DNA of 64,000 nt from an uncultured Alphaproteobacteria bacterium (GCA_951812805.1 CATOSZ010000003.1:1132557-1196556); one strand, 5' to 3'. Counted from the stretch's first letter, positions 30,524 to 41,725 are shown. The notes: a model not told the origin generated them from the sequence alone. A program made the numbers and translations.

Positions 30524-31756
30524 TCAGGTGACCGCGTGTCGCGCGCGGAACGCCGGCCGTTCCCATTCCCGCCCCGTCATCACGCCCTCCAGTTCGTCGA
30601 CGACGCGGGCGATGTCGACATGGCGCAGGCAGAGCGGGGAGAGGCCGAAACGGACGATGTCGGGCGCACGGAAATCGCCGACGACACCCCGCGCGATGAG
30701 CGCCTGCACGATGGCGTAACCCTCGGCGTGCCGGAACGCGACCTGGGCGCCGCGCACCGCGTCGTCGCGGGGCGAGGCGAGCTGGAAGCCATGCCCGGCC
30801 AGGCGGGTCTCGACCCCCTCGATCAAGACGGCGCCGAGCCGGCGCGCCTTGGCCGCCAGCGCCTCGACCGGGACGCCGTCCAGGGCGATCAAGGCATGTT
30901 CCAAGGCCAGCAGGGAGAGCACCGGCGGCGTGCCCGAGAGGAAACGGTCGATGCCGTCGGCCGGGGCATAGTCGGTCTCGAAGGCGAAGGGATCGCGGTG
31001 GCCCATCCAGCCGGAGAGCGGATTGGCCGCCGCCGTCCGGTGGCGTTCGGCGACATAGAGATAGGCCGGCGCCCCCGGCCCCCCGTTCAGGAACTTGTAG
31101 CCACAGCCGACCGCCAGATCGACGCCGTCACCGCAGAGGTCGACCGGCAGCACGCCGGCGCTGTGCGAGAGATCCGCGAGGAGGAGCGCGCCCGCCGCCC
31201 GCGCCGCATCGGCCAGCGCCGCCAGGTCCCAGACCCGGCCGGTGCGGTAATCGACATGGCTGATCATCACCACCGCCGTGTCCGGCCCGATCGCCGCGGC
31301 GAGTGCCTCGTCCGGCACCCTGCGGGCGCGGGCCCCGGCGAGGCCGGCGAGGCCCTGGGCGACATAGAGATCCGTCGGAAAATTACCGACGCTGGACAGG
31401 ATCTCGCGCCGGCCGGGGCGGAGCGCCAAGGCGGCGCCCAGCAGCTTGAACAGGTTTACGGTGGTCGAATCGCCGACCGCGACGTCTTGCGCACCGGCGC
31501 CGATCAACGGCGCGATGCGCCCGGCGACACGTCGCGGCAGCCCGATCCAGTCGTGCCGGTTCCAGCTGGCGATCAGGTCGCGGCCCCATTCCTGGCGTAC
31601 CGCGCCGTCCAGGCGGTCGGCCAGACCGCGCGGCAGCGGGCCGAGGGAGTTGCCGTCGAGATAGACCAGGCCCGCGGGCAGCTCGAAGCGTGCCATCCAG
31701 GGCGCCAGCGGATCCTCGGCGTCCCACCGGGCAAGTTCCGATTCCCTCCAGGTCAC
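30524..31756 (-). CDS. kynU: Kynureninase
   Basis: VYLDGNSLGPLPRG...GYKFLNGGPGAPAYLYV...SGTPPVLSLLALEHAL; GTG start, ORF extension to 32245 runs into ISAs1. Confidence 0.88.
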   Translation of the reverse strand: MTWRESELARWDAEDPLAPWMARFELPAGLVYLDGNSLGPLPRGLADRLDGAVRQEWGRDLIASWNRHDWIGLPRRVAGRIAPLIGAGAQDVAVGDSTTVNLFKLLGAALALRPGRREILSSVGNFPTDLYVAQGLAGLAGARARRVPDEALAAAIGPDTAVVMISHVDYRTGRVWDLAALADAARAAGALLLADLSHSAGVLPVDLCGDGVDLAVGCGYKFLNGGPGAPAYLYVAERHRTAAANPLSGWMGHRDPFAFETDYAPADGIDRFLSGTPPVLSLLALEHALIALDGVPVEALAAKARRLGAVLIEGVETRLAGHGFQLASPRDDAVRGAQVAFRHAEGYAIVQALIARGVVGDFRAPDIVRFGLSPLCLRHVDIARVVDELEGVMTGREWERPAFRARHAVT

Positions 31757-31854
31757 ATCGTCATCCCACGGTCCCCGCCCGGTCACGGCACTGTAACGAT
31801 GGGCGGTGAAACTCGCCACATCGCGTCGGCGGGCACCACCGAGAGATCGGTGCT

Positions 31855-33065
31855 CAGGGCAATCGCATTTCAGAATTTGCCGAGGAGTGACAGGAGATAG
31901 TCGTTGTTCCAAGCGGCGATTTTGAACTTGGCGCGCAGCGAGTCTTTTCGTGGATCCTTTCGCATGACATTGAGCGCCATGTGGCGCAGGACGGCGAGAT
32001 TGTGCGGTCCATTGTCCTTGCGGGTTCTGTCTTGGTCTTCGTTCATTTGGACATCGAGGCACCAGTGCAGGCGGTTTTCGACCCCCCAGTGCGCCCGGGC
32101 AACGGGATTGAAGCGCTCGGCGTCGAGCGGCTGGCTGAGCAGGTAGTAGGCGGTTTCGCTCGACGTCTTCTCCGCGCACTCGCGGGTCCGGGTGACTTTG
32201 GCGACCGCCTTCAGGCCCGGCCAATGATGGCGCTCTTGCAGCCACTCGACGTGGCTGGAGACGAGAGCGGCACGGGTCTCGATGCGGCCATGATCGCCAT
32301 CGACCGTGGTGTCGGTGGTGGTCGCTTCGGCTTTCGGATCGTCGAGGAAGGTTCTCACGTCGTCATGCAGCGTGCCTTGATTGCCCTTCAACGCCAGGGC
32401 GTAGTCACCCCCCTGCTCGATAATCTGGCTGGCGATGGCGCGCTGGCAATTGAGGGCGTCCACGGTCACGATCGTCCCCTCGAGGCTCAATAGTTTCAAC
32501 AGCTTCGGCACGGCGGTGATCTCGTTGGACTTGGCGTCGGTGGCGACTTGCCCCAACACCAGCCGCTGATCACAGCCCCAGGCCGAGACCATATGCAGCG
32601 CCGACGTGCCGCTCGCCTTGTCGTAGGATCGCCGCACCACCTTGCCGTCGATCGCAATGACCCCTTGGCAGGTCTCGGAAAAGCGCGCCATGAAGCGCTG
32701 GAAGCAGGCGCCGAACGCCTCCGGATCCAGCAACCGGAACACCCGGCTGAAGGTGTCGTGGCTCGGCACGCCATGTTCGAGTACGAGAAATTCCCGCAGG
32801 AACGCCTCCTTTTCACGCGCGAAGATCGCCATGTCGACCGCCGTCTGACCGCCCGAGAGGACCGTGCACAGGGCGATCGTCAAGATCTCCAGCAGATCGT
32901 GACGCCCGGCATTGCCAGTCCGCGGATCCTCGAGACCCTCAAAGCACTCCAGAAAGCCTTCCATCGCAACCTCCACCCGTGAAAAGACCGGGTAGAATCG
33001 ATTCGCGCCAATACCTCAAGATCAAACACGCACGTCAAGGCAATTCCAAATGCGATTCCCCTGGG
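31855..33065 (-). mobile_element. ISAs1 family insertion sequence
   Basis: Ends cagggcaatcgcattt / revcomp cccaggggaatcgcattt; 8-bp tcggtgct repeats at 31847-31854 and 33066-33073. Confidence 0.88.
31870..32976 (-). CDS. ISAs1 family transposase
   Basis: FEGLEDPRTGNAGRHDLLEILTIALCTVLSGGQTAVDMAIFAREKEAFLREFL...IAIDGKVVRRSYD. Confidence 0.92.
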   Translation of the reverse strand: MEVAMEGFLECFEGLEDPRTGNAGRHDLLEILTIALCTVLSGGQTAVDMAIFAREKEAFLREFLVLEHGVPSHDTFSRVFRLLDPEAFGACFQRFMARFSETCQGVIAIDGKVVRRSYDKASGTSALHMVSAWGCDQRLVLGQVATDAKSNEITAVPKLLKLLSLEGTIVTVDALNCQRAIASQIIEQGGDYALALKGNQGTLHDDVRTFLDDPKAEATTTDTTVDGDHGRIETRAALVSSHVEWLQERHHWPGLKAVAKVTRTRECAEKTSSETAYYLLSQPLDAERFNPVARAHWGVENRLHWCLDVQMNEDQDRTRKDNGPHNLAVLRHMALNVMRKDPRKDSLRAKFKIAAWNNDYLLSLLGKF

Positions 33066-33337
33066 TCGGTGCTTGACTCTCCCACCGGAGGGTCGAACAC
33101 TCGCCAACGTGAGGAGAGGGTTCCGTGACATTGATGTCGAAGGCCGTGCCGATCGACGGGGATGGCGCAAGCGGATCGTGGATCACAACGCCGGGACCCT
33201 GGACGGTAACAATGCGTGCACGGGCCATTTGCGTGGCGAGCCCGCCCACGGCAAGTCGATTTCGCCACGCCCGGCGCGCCGCCGACGGCGACGAACGACC
33301 GTAATATACGGCGCGCCTTATCAGGAGGGACGATCCC

Positions 33338-34591
33338 ATGAGTTTGCGACGGACAGCATGGCTGTTGGCGGCGAGTACCGCCATCAGCGCGATCGCCGGG
33401 CCGGCGATGGCCGCGACCGAGATCCATTGGTGGCACGCGATGGGCGGGCGCCTTGGCGAAGTGGTCGAGGAGATCACCAAGCGCTACAACGCCTCGCAGT
33501 CGGACTACAAGCTGATCTCGACGTTCAAGGGCGGCTACGAGGACACCATGACGGCGGGCATCGCGGCCTTCCGGGGCAAGCAGCAGCCGCATATCATCCA
33601 GATCTTCGACGCGGGCGCCGCGACCATCATCAACGCCAAGGGGGCGTTGTTCCCGGTCGCCGACCTGATGACCAAGCACGGCGTCGGCTTCGACATCAAC
33701 GACTACATCGAAGGCGTGCGCTACTTCTATGCCGATTCCGGCGGCAAGATGATCGGCCTGCCGTTCAACAGCTCGACCCCGCTGCTGTACTACAATAAAG
33801 ACGCCTTCAAGAAGGCCGGCGTCTCGGCCCCGCCCGCGACCTGGGAAGAGTTCGAGGCGATCGCGCCGAAGCTGAAGGCGGCCGGCTACGTGGCGCTGGC
33901 GCAAAGCCACAGCCCGTGGATCTTCTCCGAGAACTTCCACAGCCGGCACAACATCCAGCTCGCCTCGGCCAACAACGGCTACGACAGCACCGATGCCAAG
34001 ATCATGTACAACAACGAGCACATGATCATGCATTGGAAAAAGGTGAAGAGCTGGCTGGACGACGGCTACTACGGCTATTACGGCAAGAAATGGGGCGACA
34101 ACCAGGACGCCTTCAACCAGCAGAAGGCGGCGATGTGGCTCGGCTCGTCCGGCTCCTTCGGTGGCCTGCGTAAGAGCGCCAAGTTCAACTTCGGCACCTC
34201 CTACCTGCCCTATTGGAAGAGCATCATCGACAAGCCCAAGGGCACCTTCATCGGTGGCGCCGCGCTGTTCGCCTTCTCCGGCCATGACGATGCCGAATAC
34301 AAGGGTGTCGCCGACTTCTTCGCCTTCATGATCAAGCCGGAGACGCAAGTCTACTGGCACAAAGAGACCGGCTACGTCGCGATCACCAACAAGGCCTACG
34401 AGATGGCCAAGTCGGCGGGCTACTACAAGGAAGTGCCCGACGCCGAGTTCGGCATCCTGCAGCTGAACCAGCCGGGTGGTGAGTGGACCAAGGGCTATCG
34501 CCTCGGCTACTACGTGCAGATCCGCGAAGTGATGTACAAGCACTACGACAACATCTTCGCCGGCAACAGCTCCGTCGAGGACGCCTTCAAG
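33338..34591 (+). pseudogene. ugpB: Glycerol-3-phosphate-type ABC substrate-binding protein, 3' end interrupted by IS66
   Basis: Signal peptide then ATEIHWWHAMGGRLGEVVEEITKRYNASQSDYKL; ORF terminates inside IS (…VTGAKPRAVKPFRCSVV). Confidence 0.88.
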
Positions 34592-36362
34592 GTAACAGGG
34601 GCAAAACCCCGGGCGGTCAAGCCATTTCGATGCAGCGTTGTCTGACGAGGATCGGCAGTGGGGGCACGGGTGGGGCGCCGGGGACCTTGAGGCGGTCGCC
34701 GAGATAATCCCAGAAGGAGAGGCCAAGTTTCTGGCAGGTCTTGTAGAGGCCGAGGAATGTGTCTCGGGCCTGCTTGCCGTCCTCGGAGCGTGTGCCGCCG
34801 GAGAATTTTCGCCTTGTGACCATGGCGCGGATGTCGCGTTCCGCGCCGTTGGTGTTGAGCGGGACCTCCGGGCGGTCGAGGACGACGAGCAGTTCGTCGC
34901 GGTTGGCATGCAGGCGAGCCAGGAGCCGGTCGAGGCGGAGGAATCCGGTCTTGGTCGCGAAGAGCGCATCGAAGCGGCATGCCAGGTGGGCCCGCCGTCC
35001 TGGCGCCGGCCTTTCGCGATAGGCTTTGAGATCGGCGTAGAGTTGCCAGAGCCGTGCCTGGATGTGTTCCTTCTCGCGCCGCTGGCTCCGGGAGAAGGTC
35101 ATCAGCTTGTGGATCAAGCGCTCCGCATGGACCCAGCAGAGCGCGTGGCGGCCGACGTTGAACTGGCCAGCATCGTCACTCAGGACGACGCAGGCGCCCG
35201 CGGCCGTGCCCCTGAGCAGGCCGTGCGCGGCGATGGCGCCCCACAGCGCCCCCTCGGTGGCGGTCCGCGCGGCCCCGCGCCCGTCCCCGTGCCCGGTGAT
35301 GGCGAGCCGCCCCAGGTGGGCCAGCCAGGCATCTTCGTTGGTGAAGCGCCGCGGGCAGCCCTCGGCCAGACGGGCGATCACCGATGCGGCCAGGTCGCGC
35401 TCGGCCATGTAGGCGAAGGCGGCGGCATTGAGCACATAGTCCGCGTGGCCGGCCCGCAGCCGTTCCAGGAAGTTCAAGCGGCTCTTGGAAAACGTCGTGG
35501 CGAACCAAGCGAAGGCGTCGTTGCCGATCCCGCTCGTCACCCCGTTGCGGTTGGCGTGGCGGGCGCCGGTATCGTCGACGCTGATCCAGGGCGCCGTCTC
35601 CAGGCCGGCGCGCAGCACCGCCTCGCCCTCGGCGACGAAGCCGTCATGGCCCTCGTTCAACAACCGCACCACCTGGCGCTTGGAGATCTTGATGCCGAGG
35701 TCGTCCAAGAGCCGCGCCAAGCGCTCCGCGCTGGTCTGGCCGCCATGATAGAGCGCCAGCACGAAACGCCTGAGCGCCGGGCCGAAGTGGCCGCGCGTCC
35801 CCGCCGGCAGCGGCGCCACGATCGTGGCCCCCTCGGGCGTCAGCCAGCGCTCGCGGCGTAACAGGACAGTGTTCGGCCGGCAGAGCAGGTCCTGAACCAG
35901 ATAGTCTTCATAGCCCTTGAAGCGCGAGCCCGCCGGCACGGCGGCCCGGACGATCCGCCTCTCGTCGATGGGAACCCGGCCCTTCTTGGCCCGCCGTCCC
36001 GCCTTCCGCCCCGTCCGGCCCCGGGATACGGCCTGCTTGTCCATGCCGCTCGGCTTGATATCCGGTGGCCCGGAAAGGCCTTTGAGACGGCGGATCTCTT
36101 CGCGCAATGTCGCGTTCTCGGCACGCAGGGCCGCCTGCTCCTCAAGCAGCGTCAGAACCAGCGCCTTCAGGGCGGCGACATCAAGATCGTCGAGATCCGG
36201 AAGCGATTCGGCCATGACGGGATCGAATCACAGACCTCCCGCCGCGAACATCGATATCTGGTCACTTGACGCGGAAGCCTCACAAGATGTGGCCGTTGAG
36301 ACTCACCCCTATACCCAGGCCAGATCCCCCCGTCCCCAGGCCCGGCCTTTTGCCCCGGTTAC
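34592..36362 (-). mobile_element. IS66 family insertion sequence (single large transposase ORF)
   Basis: IR gtaacaggggcaaaa / revcomp gtaaccggggcaaaa; 8-bp ccttcaag repeats at 34584-34591 and 36363-36370. Confidence 0.93.
34617..36215 (-). CDS. tnpC: IS66 family transposase TnpC
   Basis: 532 aa; LRAENATLREEIRRLKGLSGPPDIKPSG...ISVDDTGARHANRNG...CWVHAERLIHKL...NTNGAERDIRAMVTRRKFSGGTRSEDG. Confidence 0.92.
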   Translation of the reverse strand: MAESLPDLDDLDVAALKALVLTLLEEQAALRAENATLREEIRRLKGLSGPPDIKPSGMDKQAVSRGRTGRKAGRRAKKGRVPIDERRIVRAAVPAGSRFKGYEDYLVQDLLCRPNTVLLRRERWLTPEGATIVAPLPAGTRGHFGPALRRFVLALYHGGQTSAERLARLLDDLGIKISKRQVVRLLNEGHDGFVAEGEAVLRAGLETAPWISVDDTGARHANRNGVTSGIGNDAFAWFATTFSKSRLNFLERLRAGHADYVLNAAAFAYMAERDLAASVIARLAEGCPRRFTNEDAWLAHLGRLAITGHGDGRGAARTATEGALWGAIAAHGLLRGTAAGACVVLSDDAGQFNVGRHALCWVHAERLIHKLMTFSRSQRREKEHIQARLWQLYADLKAYRERPAPGRRAHLACRFDALFATKTGFLRLDRLLARLHANRDELLVVLDRPEVPLNTNGAERDIRAMVTRRKFSGGTRSEDGKQARDTFLGLYKTCQKLGLSFWDYLGDRLKVPGAPPVPPLPILVRQRCIEMA

Positions 36363-36427
36363 CCTTCAAGGGCATGGAGAAAGAGAGCAACGCGTTGCTC
36401 AAGCGGTTCCACGACACCTATAATTGA
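36363..36427 (+). pseudogene. ugpB: 3' fragment of ugpB displaced by IS66
   Basis: …(AFK)GMEKESNALLKRFHDTYN*, in frame with EDAFK at 34591 after IS excision. Confidence 0.9.
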
Positions 36428-36513
36428 TGCCGTGTCGCCTGGATGGGCGGTGGGCTGAACGCCTGCCGCCCATCGCGTTTTCACATGTTGCCGCACCGAT
36501 GGGGGCTTGAGGG

Positions 36514-37392
36514 ATGAAGCGGGTCCAGTACGAACATTCCATCGTGCCCTATCTGTTCATCGCGCCGCAGATCATCATCATCGCCGTCTTCTTCATCTGG
36601 CCGGCCGGGCAGGCGATGCACCAGTCCTTCCTGCTGGAGGACGCTTTCGGCCTGTCGAGCCAGTTCGTCTGGTTCCGCAACTACGAAGACATGGTGTGGA
36701 GCGAGCCGTGGCTGCAGTCGGCGATCTTCACGGTCATGTTCTCGGCCCTGGTCACCTTTCTGTCGCTGGCACTGGCGCTGCTGCTGGCGGTCCGCGCGAA
36801 CGAAGTGCTGCGCGGCGCCCGAAGCTACAAGACCATGTTGATGTGGGCCTATGCGGTGGCCCCCCCGGTCGCCGGCCTCATGGGCAACCTGATGTTCAAT
36901 CCGCTGATCGGCGACCTCTACAAGGGGCTGAACTGGGCGGGCTGGGACTTCAACCACAATATCGACGCCTTCGACGCCACCTTCGTGATCGTCCTGATCT
37001 CGGTCTGGAAGCAGGTGAGCGTCAACTTCATCTTCTTTCTGTCGGGTCTCCAGGCGATCCCGAATTCGGTGATGGAGGCGGCGACGCTGGATTGCCGCAG
37101 CGCGGAGAAGCGCTTCTGGACCATCACCTTCCCGCTGCTGGCGCCGACGACCTTCTTCCTGCTGGTGATCAACATCACCTATGCCTTCTTCGAAACCTTC
37201 GGCATCATCGACACGACGACGCAGGGCGCCCCCGGCGGGGCGACCAACACGCTGGTCTACAAGGTCTATGCCGACGGCTTCCTCGGCGCGGACCTCGGTG
37301 GCTCCTCCGCCCAATCGGTGATTTTGATGATCATGGTGCTGACCCTGACGGTGTTCCAGTTCCGCTTCATCGAACGCCGCGTGCACTATTGA
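36514..37392 (+). CDS. ugpA: sn-glycerol-3-phosphate ABC transporter permease UgpA
   Basis: YLFIAPQIIIIAVFFIWPAGQAMHQSF...NSVMEAATLDCRSAEKRFWTITFPLLAPT. Confidence 0.88.
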   Translation: MKRVQYEHSIVPYLFIAPQIIIIAVFFIWPAGQAMHQSFLLEDAFGLSSQFVWFRNYEDMVWSEPWLQSAIFTVMFSALVTFLSLALALLLAVRANEVLRGARSYKTMLMWAYAVAPPVAGLMGNLMFNPLIGDLYKGLNWAGWDFNHNIDAFDATFVIVLISVWKQVSVNFIFFLSGLQAIPNSVMEAATLDCRSAEKRFWTITFPLLAPTTFFLLVINITYAFFETFGIIDTTTQGAPGGATNTLVYKVYADGFLGADLGGSSAQSVILMIMVLTLTVFQFRFIERRVHY

Positions 37393-37402
37393 GGGCGCGA
37401 TC

Positions 37403-38257
37403 ATGAATCAATCCCTGCTCCGCACGCTGACCAATCACACGATTTTGATCCTCGGCACGATCTTTATGGGCCTGCCGGTCTGGGTCGCCTTCATGAGCTC
37501 GACCCATGCGCCGGAAACGCTGTTCCGCGAGGGGCTGCAGTTCTGGTACGGCGGCCATTTCTTCGAAACCTACACGGAAGTGCTGTTCGTCGAGGGCGGG
37601 GTGATGAAGAAGGTCACCGCGACCAAGATGCTGCTGAATTCCATGGTGCTGGGCTTCGGCTTCTCCATCGGCAAGGTGGTGATCTCGATGCTGGCGGCCT
37701 ATGCCATCGTCTACTTCCGCTTCCGCCTGGCGATGCCGCTGTTCTGGATCATCTTCATGACCCTGCTGCTGCCGCTCGAGGTTCGCATCGTACCCTCCTA
37801 CGAGGTGGTCGCCGGTCTCGGTCTGCTGAACACCTTCACCGGCCTGATCGTGCCGCTGATCGCCTCGGCGACGGGGACGTTCTTCTTCCGCCAGTTCTTC
37901 AAGTCGGTGCCGGAGGAGATCCTGGAGGCCGCGCGGCTGGACGGCGCCTCGCCGCTTCGCTTCTTCATCGATATCCTGGTGCCACTCTCGAAGACGATGA
38001 TCGCGGCGATCTTCATCATCATGTTCGTCGTGGGTTGGAACCAGTATCTCTGGCCCCTGCTGATGACCACGAGCGAGGAGCACTACACCATCGTCATCGG
38101 CATCAAGCAGATCTATCAGGTGCTTTCGGAGGGCGGGGAGTTGCCGCAGTTCCAGAAGGCCTTCGCCCTCACCATCCTGGCCACCCTGCCGCCGGTCCTG
38201 GTCGTCGTGATCTTCCAGCACTGGTTCGTGAAGGGCCTGCTCGAAAGCGAGAAATAG
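37403..38257 (+). CDS. ugpE: sn-glycerol-3-phosphate ABC transporter permease UgpE
   Basis: [27 protein letters not shown]...[28 protein letters not shown]. Confidence 0.88.
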   Translation: MNQSLLRTLTNHTILILGTIFMGLPVWVAFMSSTHAPETLFREGLQFWYGGHFFETYTEVLFVEGGVMKKVTATKMLLNSMVLGFGFSIGKVVISMLAAYAIVYFRFRLAMPLFWIIFMTLLLPLEVRIVPSYEVVAGLGLLNTFTGLIVPLIASATGTFFFRQFFKSVPEEILEAARLDGASPLRFFIDILVPLSKTMIAAIFIIMFVVGWNQYLWPLLMTTSEEHYTIVIGIKQIYQVLSEGGELPQFQKAFALTILATLPPVLVVVIFQHWFVKGLLESEK

Positions 38258-38261
38258 CGCC

Positions 38262-39350
38262 ATGGCGACTTTGAGTCTGAGCGATGTCAACAAGCGCTAC
38301 GACAACGGCGCCCACGCCGTGCGCGGCGTGGACATGGAGATCGCCGACGGCGAGTTCATCGTCTTCGTCGGCCCGTCGGGCTGCGGCAAGTCGACCCTGC
38401 TGCGCATGGTCGCCGGCCTCGAAGCGATCACCGAGGGGGAGATCGCGATCGACGGCCGGCGGATCAACGACGTCTCGCCCTCGGAGTGCGACGTCGCCAT
38501 GGTGTTCCAGAACTACGCGCTCTATCCGCACATGACCGTCTACCGGAACATGGCCTACGGCCTGTCCAACCGGAAGGTGCCGAAGACGGAAATCGAGAGC
38601 ATCGTCCGCCAGGCGGCGGCGACGCTTAGGATCGAGGAGTTTCTCGACCGCAAGCCGCATCAGCTCTCCGGCGGCCAACGCCAGCGGGTCGCCATGGGCC
38701 GGGCCATCGTGCGCAACCCCAAGGTTTTCCTGTTCGACGAACCGCTCTCCAATCTCGATGCCAAGCTGCGCGTGCAGATGCGGATCGAGATCAAGCGGCT
38801 GCAACGCTCGATCGGCGTCACCTCGATCTATGTGACGCACGACCAGATCGAGGCGATGACGCTGGCCGACCGGCTGGCGGTGATCAGCGATGGCCGGATC
38901 GAGCAGATGGGCACCCCGATCGAGCTGTACGAAACCCCGGCGACGACCTTCGTTGCCAGTTTCATCGGCTCGCCGGCGATGAACTTCCTGCCGGCCCGGG
39001 TCGCTGACGACGGCGGCTCGATCACGCTGGACGAGGGACCGGTGTTGCCCATCCCGGCGGGCGCCCTCGCGGCCCATGCCGGCCGAGCGCTCACGCTTGG
39101 CGTCCGACCCGAGCATCTCGGCGAGGAGGGCGACGACGACCCCGTCGCCAGCCTGGAGGTCGAGCTGATCGAACAGCTGGGCGCGGACACCCTGATCTAC
39201 GGCCGGTTGGCTGAGGGCGGCGAGGATTTGACGGTCCGGCTGCAGGGCGTGCGCACCCTGAGCCCGGGCGACACCCTGCCGATCCGCGCGCCCTGGCGTC
39301 ACCTGCACCTGTTCGACGCCGAGAGCGGCGCGCGCATTTCGCTTGGATGA
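38262..39350 (+). CDS. ugpC: sn-glycerol-3-phosphate ABC transporter ATP-binding protein UgpC
   Basis: [51 protein letters not shown]. Confidence 0.9.
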   Translation: MATLSLSDVNKRYDNGAHAVRGVDMEIADGEFIVFVGPSGCGKSTLLRMVAGLEAITEGEIAIDGRRINDVSPSECDVAMVFQNYALYPHMTVYRNMAYGLSNRKVPKTEIESIVRQAAATLRIEEFLDRKPHQLSGGQRQRVAMGRAIVRNPKVFLFDEPLSNLDAKLRVQMRIEIKRLQRSIGVTSIYVTHDQIEAMTLADRLAVISDGRIEQMGTPIELYETPATTFVASFIGSPAMNFLPARVADDGGSITLDEGPVLPIPAGALAAHAGRALTLGVRPEHLGEEGDDDPVASLEVELIEQLGADTLIYGRLAEGGEDLTVRLQGVRTLSPGDTLPIRAPWRHLHLFDAESGARISLG

Positions 39351-40324
39351 GCCGCATGTATCGCCTCCTCGCGCTGCTGCTCATCCTCCTCGCCACCGCC
39401 GGTTTCGACCTGCAAGGCCATCGCGGTGCCCGCGGCCTGGCGCCGGAGAACACCTTGCCCGGCTTCGCCACGGCGCTCACCATCGGCGTCACCACCCTGG
39501 AGCTGGACACCGGCGTCACCCGGGACGGCGTCGTCGTCGTCAGCCATGACCGCGCCCTCAACCCCAGCCTCGCCCGGGGGCCGGACGGCGCCTATGTCGC
39601 CGGCGACGACGTTTATCTGCGCAACCTCGATTTCGTCGAGTTGCAGGCCTATGACGTCGGTCGGCTGAAGGCCGGCAGCCGTGCCGCCGGGCGCTTCCCC
39701 GACCAGGTCCCCCAAGACGGCACGTCCATGCCTTCGCTTGCCGAGGTCTTCGCGCTCACCGTCAAGGCCGGCAATACGAGCGTCCGTTTCAACATCGAAA
39801 CCAAGCTGCGCCCCGACAAGGCGGGCGAGACGGTCGGGCCGGAGGCGTTCGTGACGGCGCTGCTGGATGCCATCGACGCGGCCGGCATGGCGAAGCGGGT
39901 GACGATACAGTCCTTCGACTGGCGTACCCTGCGCCTGGTCGCCGCGCGCCGGCCGGAGATCGAGACGGTCTGCCTGACGGCGGAAGCCCGCTGGCTCGAC
40001 AACGTCCAGCGCGGCGGCGACGGCGCCTCGCCCTGGACCGGCGGCCTGGACATCGACGACGAGGCCAACCTCGCCGCGCTGGTCCACCGGGCCGGCTGCG
40101 GGACCTGGTCGCCCTGGCACAAGAATTTGGACGCGGCGAGCCTGGCCGAGGCGAAAGGGGCCGGGCTCGCCGTCGTGCCCTGGACGGTGAACGAGCCGGC
40201 ACGGATGGCAGAACTGATCGAGATGGGCGTCGACGGCCTGATCACCGACTACCCCGATCGCCTGCGCAAGCTGATGGCGACCCGCGGCATGGCCGTGCCG
40301 GCCCCGACCCCCGTTCAGCCCTGA
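39347..40324 (+). CDS. ugpQ: Glycerophosphodiester phosphodiesterase
   Basis: [47 protein letters not shown]. Confidence 0.88.
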   Translation: MSRMYRLLALLLILLATAGFDLQGHRGARGLAPENTLPGFATALTIGVTTLELDTGVTRDGVVVVSHDRALNPSLARGPDGAYVAGDDVYLRNLDFVELQAYDVGRLKAGSRAAGRFPDQVPQDGTSMPSLAEVFALTVKAGNTSVRFNIETKLRPDKAGETVGPEAFVTALLDAIDAAGMAKRVTIQSFDWRTLRLVAARRPEIETVCLTAEARWLDNVQRGGDGASPWTGGLDIDDEANLAALVHRAGCGTWSPWHKNLDAASLAEAKGAGLAVVPWTVNEPARMAELIEMGVDGLITDYPDRLRKLMATRGMAVPAPTPVQP

Positions 40325-40345
40325 CAGGCTCCAGGCGAGGGAGCG

Positions 40346-41092
40346 TTGGCGTTGGGCGCCGAGACATGGCTCCTGGTCGGATCGGTGTTTCTCTTCACGG
40401 CCTTCGTCAAGGGGACGACCGGGCTCGGCTTTTCGACCATCGCCCTGCCGTTCCTGGTGCTCTTCCTCGAGATCGAGCAGGCCTTCGCGGTGCTGATCAT
40501 CGCCTCGCTCGCCTCCAACATTCTCGTCATGGCGGAGGCGGGCCAGTTTCGCCCGACCGTGAAGGCCTACTGGCCGCTCTACCTGGCGCTGCTGCCGGGC
40601 ATCGCCATCGGCCTGGCCCTGCTGGATGCGAGCGATCCGCTGGTCGCCACCGCCGTGCTGGGCCTGGTCGTCCTGGTCTATGCGGGCGTCGCCTGGCGCT
40701 TGCCGGAGCTGTCCCTGCCGAAGTCTTGGCAAGCCCCCCTCGCCGTGCCGGCCGGCCTCGCCACCGGGCTGGTGAACGGCTTCACCGGCTGCCAGGTCAT
40801 CCCGATGCTGCCCTATTTTCTCGCCCTGCGGCTGGAGGCCAACCGTTTCGTGCAGGCGATAAACTGTTCGGGCACGACCTCGAGCCTGGCGATGGCGGTC
40901 GGTCTCTCGCAACTAGGCGTCATCACGTTCGAGATCGCTCTGCTATCCACGGCCGGCCTGGCGCCGGTCTGGCTCGGCATCAAACTCGGTGGCCGCCTGC
41001 GCCGCCGGCTGGCGCCGGAGATCTTTCGCCGGGCGGTTTTGGCGTTGCTGGCCCTCCTCGGCCTCGGCCTGTTGATCCGGCCGTTGCTGTAA
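40346..41092 (+). CDS. TauE/SafE family sulfite exporter-like protein
   Basis: FTAFVKGTTGLGFSTIALPFL...GLATGLVNGFTGCQVIPMLPYFLAL; TTG start likely. Confidence 0.8.
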   Translation: MALGAETWLLVGSVFLFTAFVKGTTGLGFSTIALPFLVLFLEIEQAFAVLIIASLASNILVMAEAGQFRPTVKAYWPLYLALLPGIAIGLALLDASDPLVATAVLGLVVLVYAGVAWRLPELSLPKSWQAPLAVPAGLATGLVNGFTGCQVIPMLPYFLALRLEANRFVQAINCSGTTSSLAMAVGLSQLGVITFEIALLSTAGLAPVWLGIKLGGRLRRRLAPEIFRRAVLALLALLGLGLLIRPLL

Positions 41093-41110
41093 TAATCCGG
41101 AGACGACGCC

Positions 41111-41725
41111 ATGACATCGCATAACATCCCGCCCGTCATGCGGGCCGTCGTGCTGACCGGGCACGGCGATCTGGACCGCCTGGTCTACCGCGAGGACTGG
41201 CCCCGGCCGGAACCCGGGCCGGATGAGGTGCTGATCCGGGTCGGCGCCTGCGGCCTCAACAATACGGACGTCAACACACGGACGGCCTGGTACTCGAAGG
41301 GTGTAGACACGGCGACGACCGGGGGCGCCTTCGACGGGGCCGAAGACGCCGACGCCACCTGGGGCGGCAGCGCCATCCGGTTCCCGCGCATCCAGGGGGC
41401 GGACGTTGCCGGCCGCGTGGTCGCGGTCGGCGCGCGGGGCGATCGTAACCTCGTCGGCGCCCGGGTCCTCGTCGATCCATGGCTGCGCGACGATAACAGA
41501 CCGGGGGACCTGACGCGGGCCGGCTACTTCGGCAGCGAGTGCGACGGCGGCTTCGCCGACTACACCCTGGCGGACCGGCGCAACGTGCATGCGATCGAGA
41601 GCGCGCTGTCCGATGCCGAGTTGGCAACCTTCGCGACCGCCTCGGTAACGGCGGAGAACATGTTGAACCGGGCCGGCGTCGGGGCGGGCGACCGGGTGGC
41701 GATCACCGGCGCCTCGGGCGGTGTC
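41111..41725 (+). pseudogene. Zinc-type alcohol dehydrogenase/quinone oxidoreductase, 5' part, interrupted by IS21
   Basis: MRAVVLTGHGDLDRLVYREDWPRPEPGPDEVLIRVGACGLNNTDVNTR...DRVAITGASGGV|IS. Confidence 0.9.

Noticed and set aside
29198-31900. 900-aa plus-strand ORF
   Set aside because: Low-complexity R/G/P-rich translation overlapping the well-supported MFS gene and antisense to kynU; a high-GC frame artefact.
33066-33100. MerR-operator-like dyad ttgactctcccaccggagggtc
   Set aside because: Not kept as a feature: no convincing -10 element or metal-resistance gene follows; mentioned only as a side note.
38169-39308. Long antisense ORFs (here opposite ugpC; also opposite the cyclase, phaZ, CoA-transferase etc.)
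   Set aside because: Mirror frames of strongly motif-supported genes; compositional artefact of high GC.
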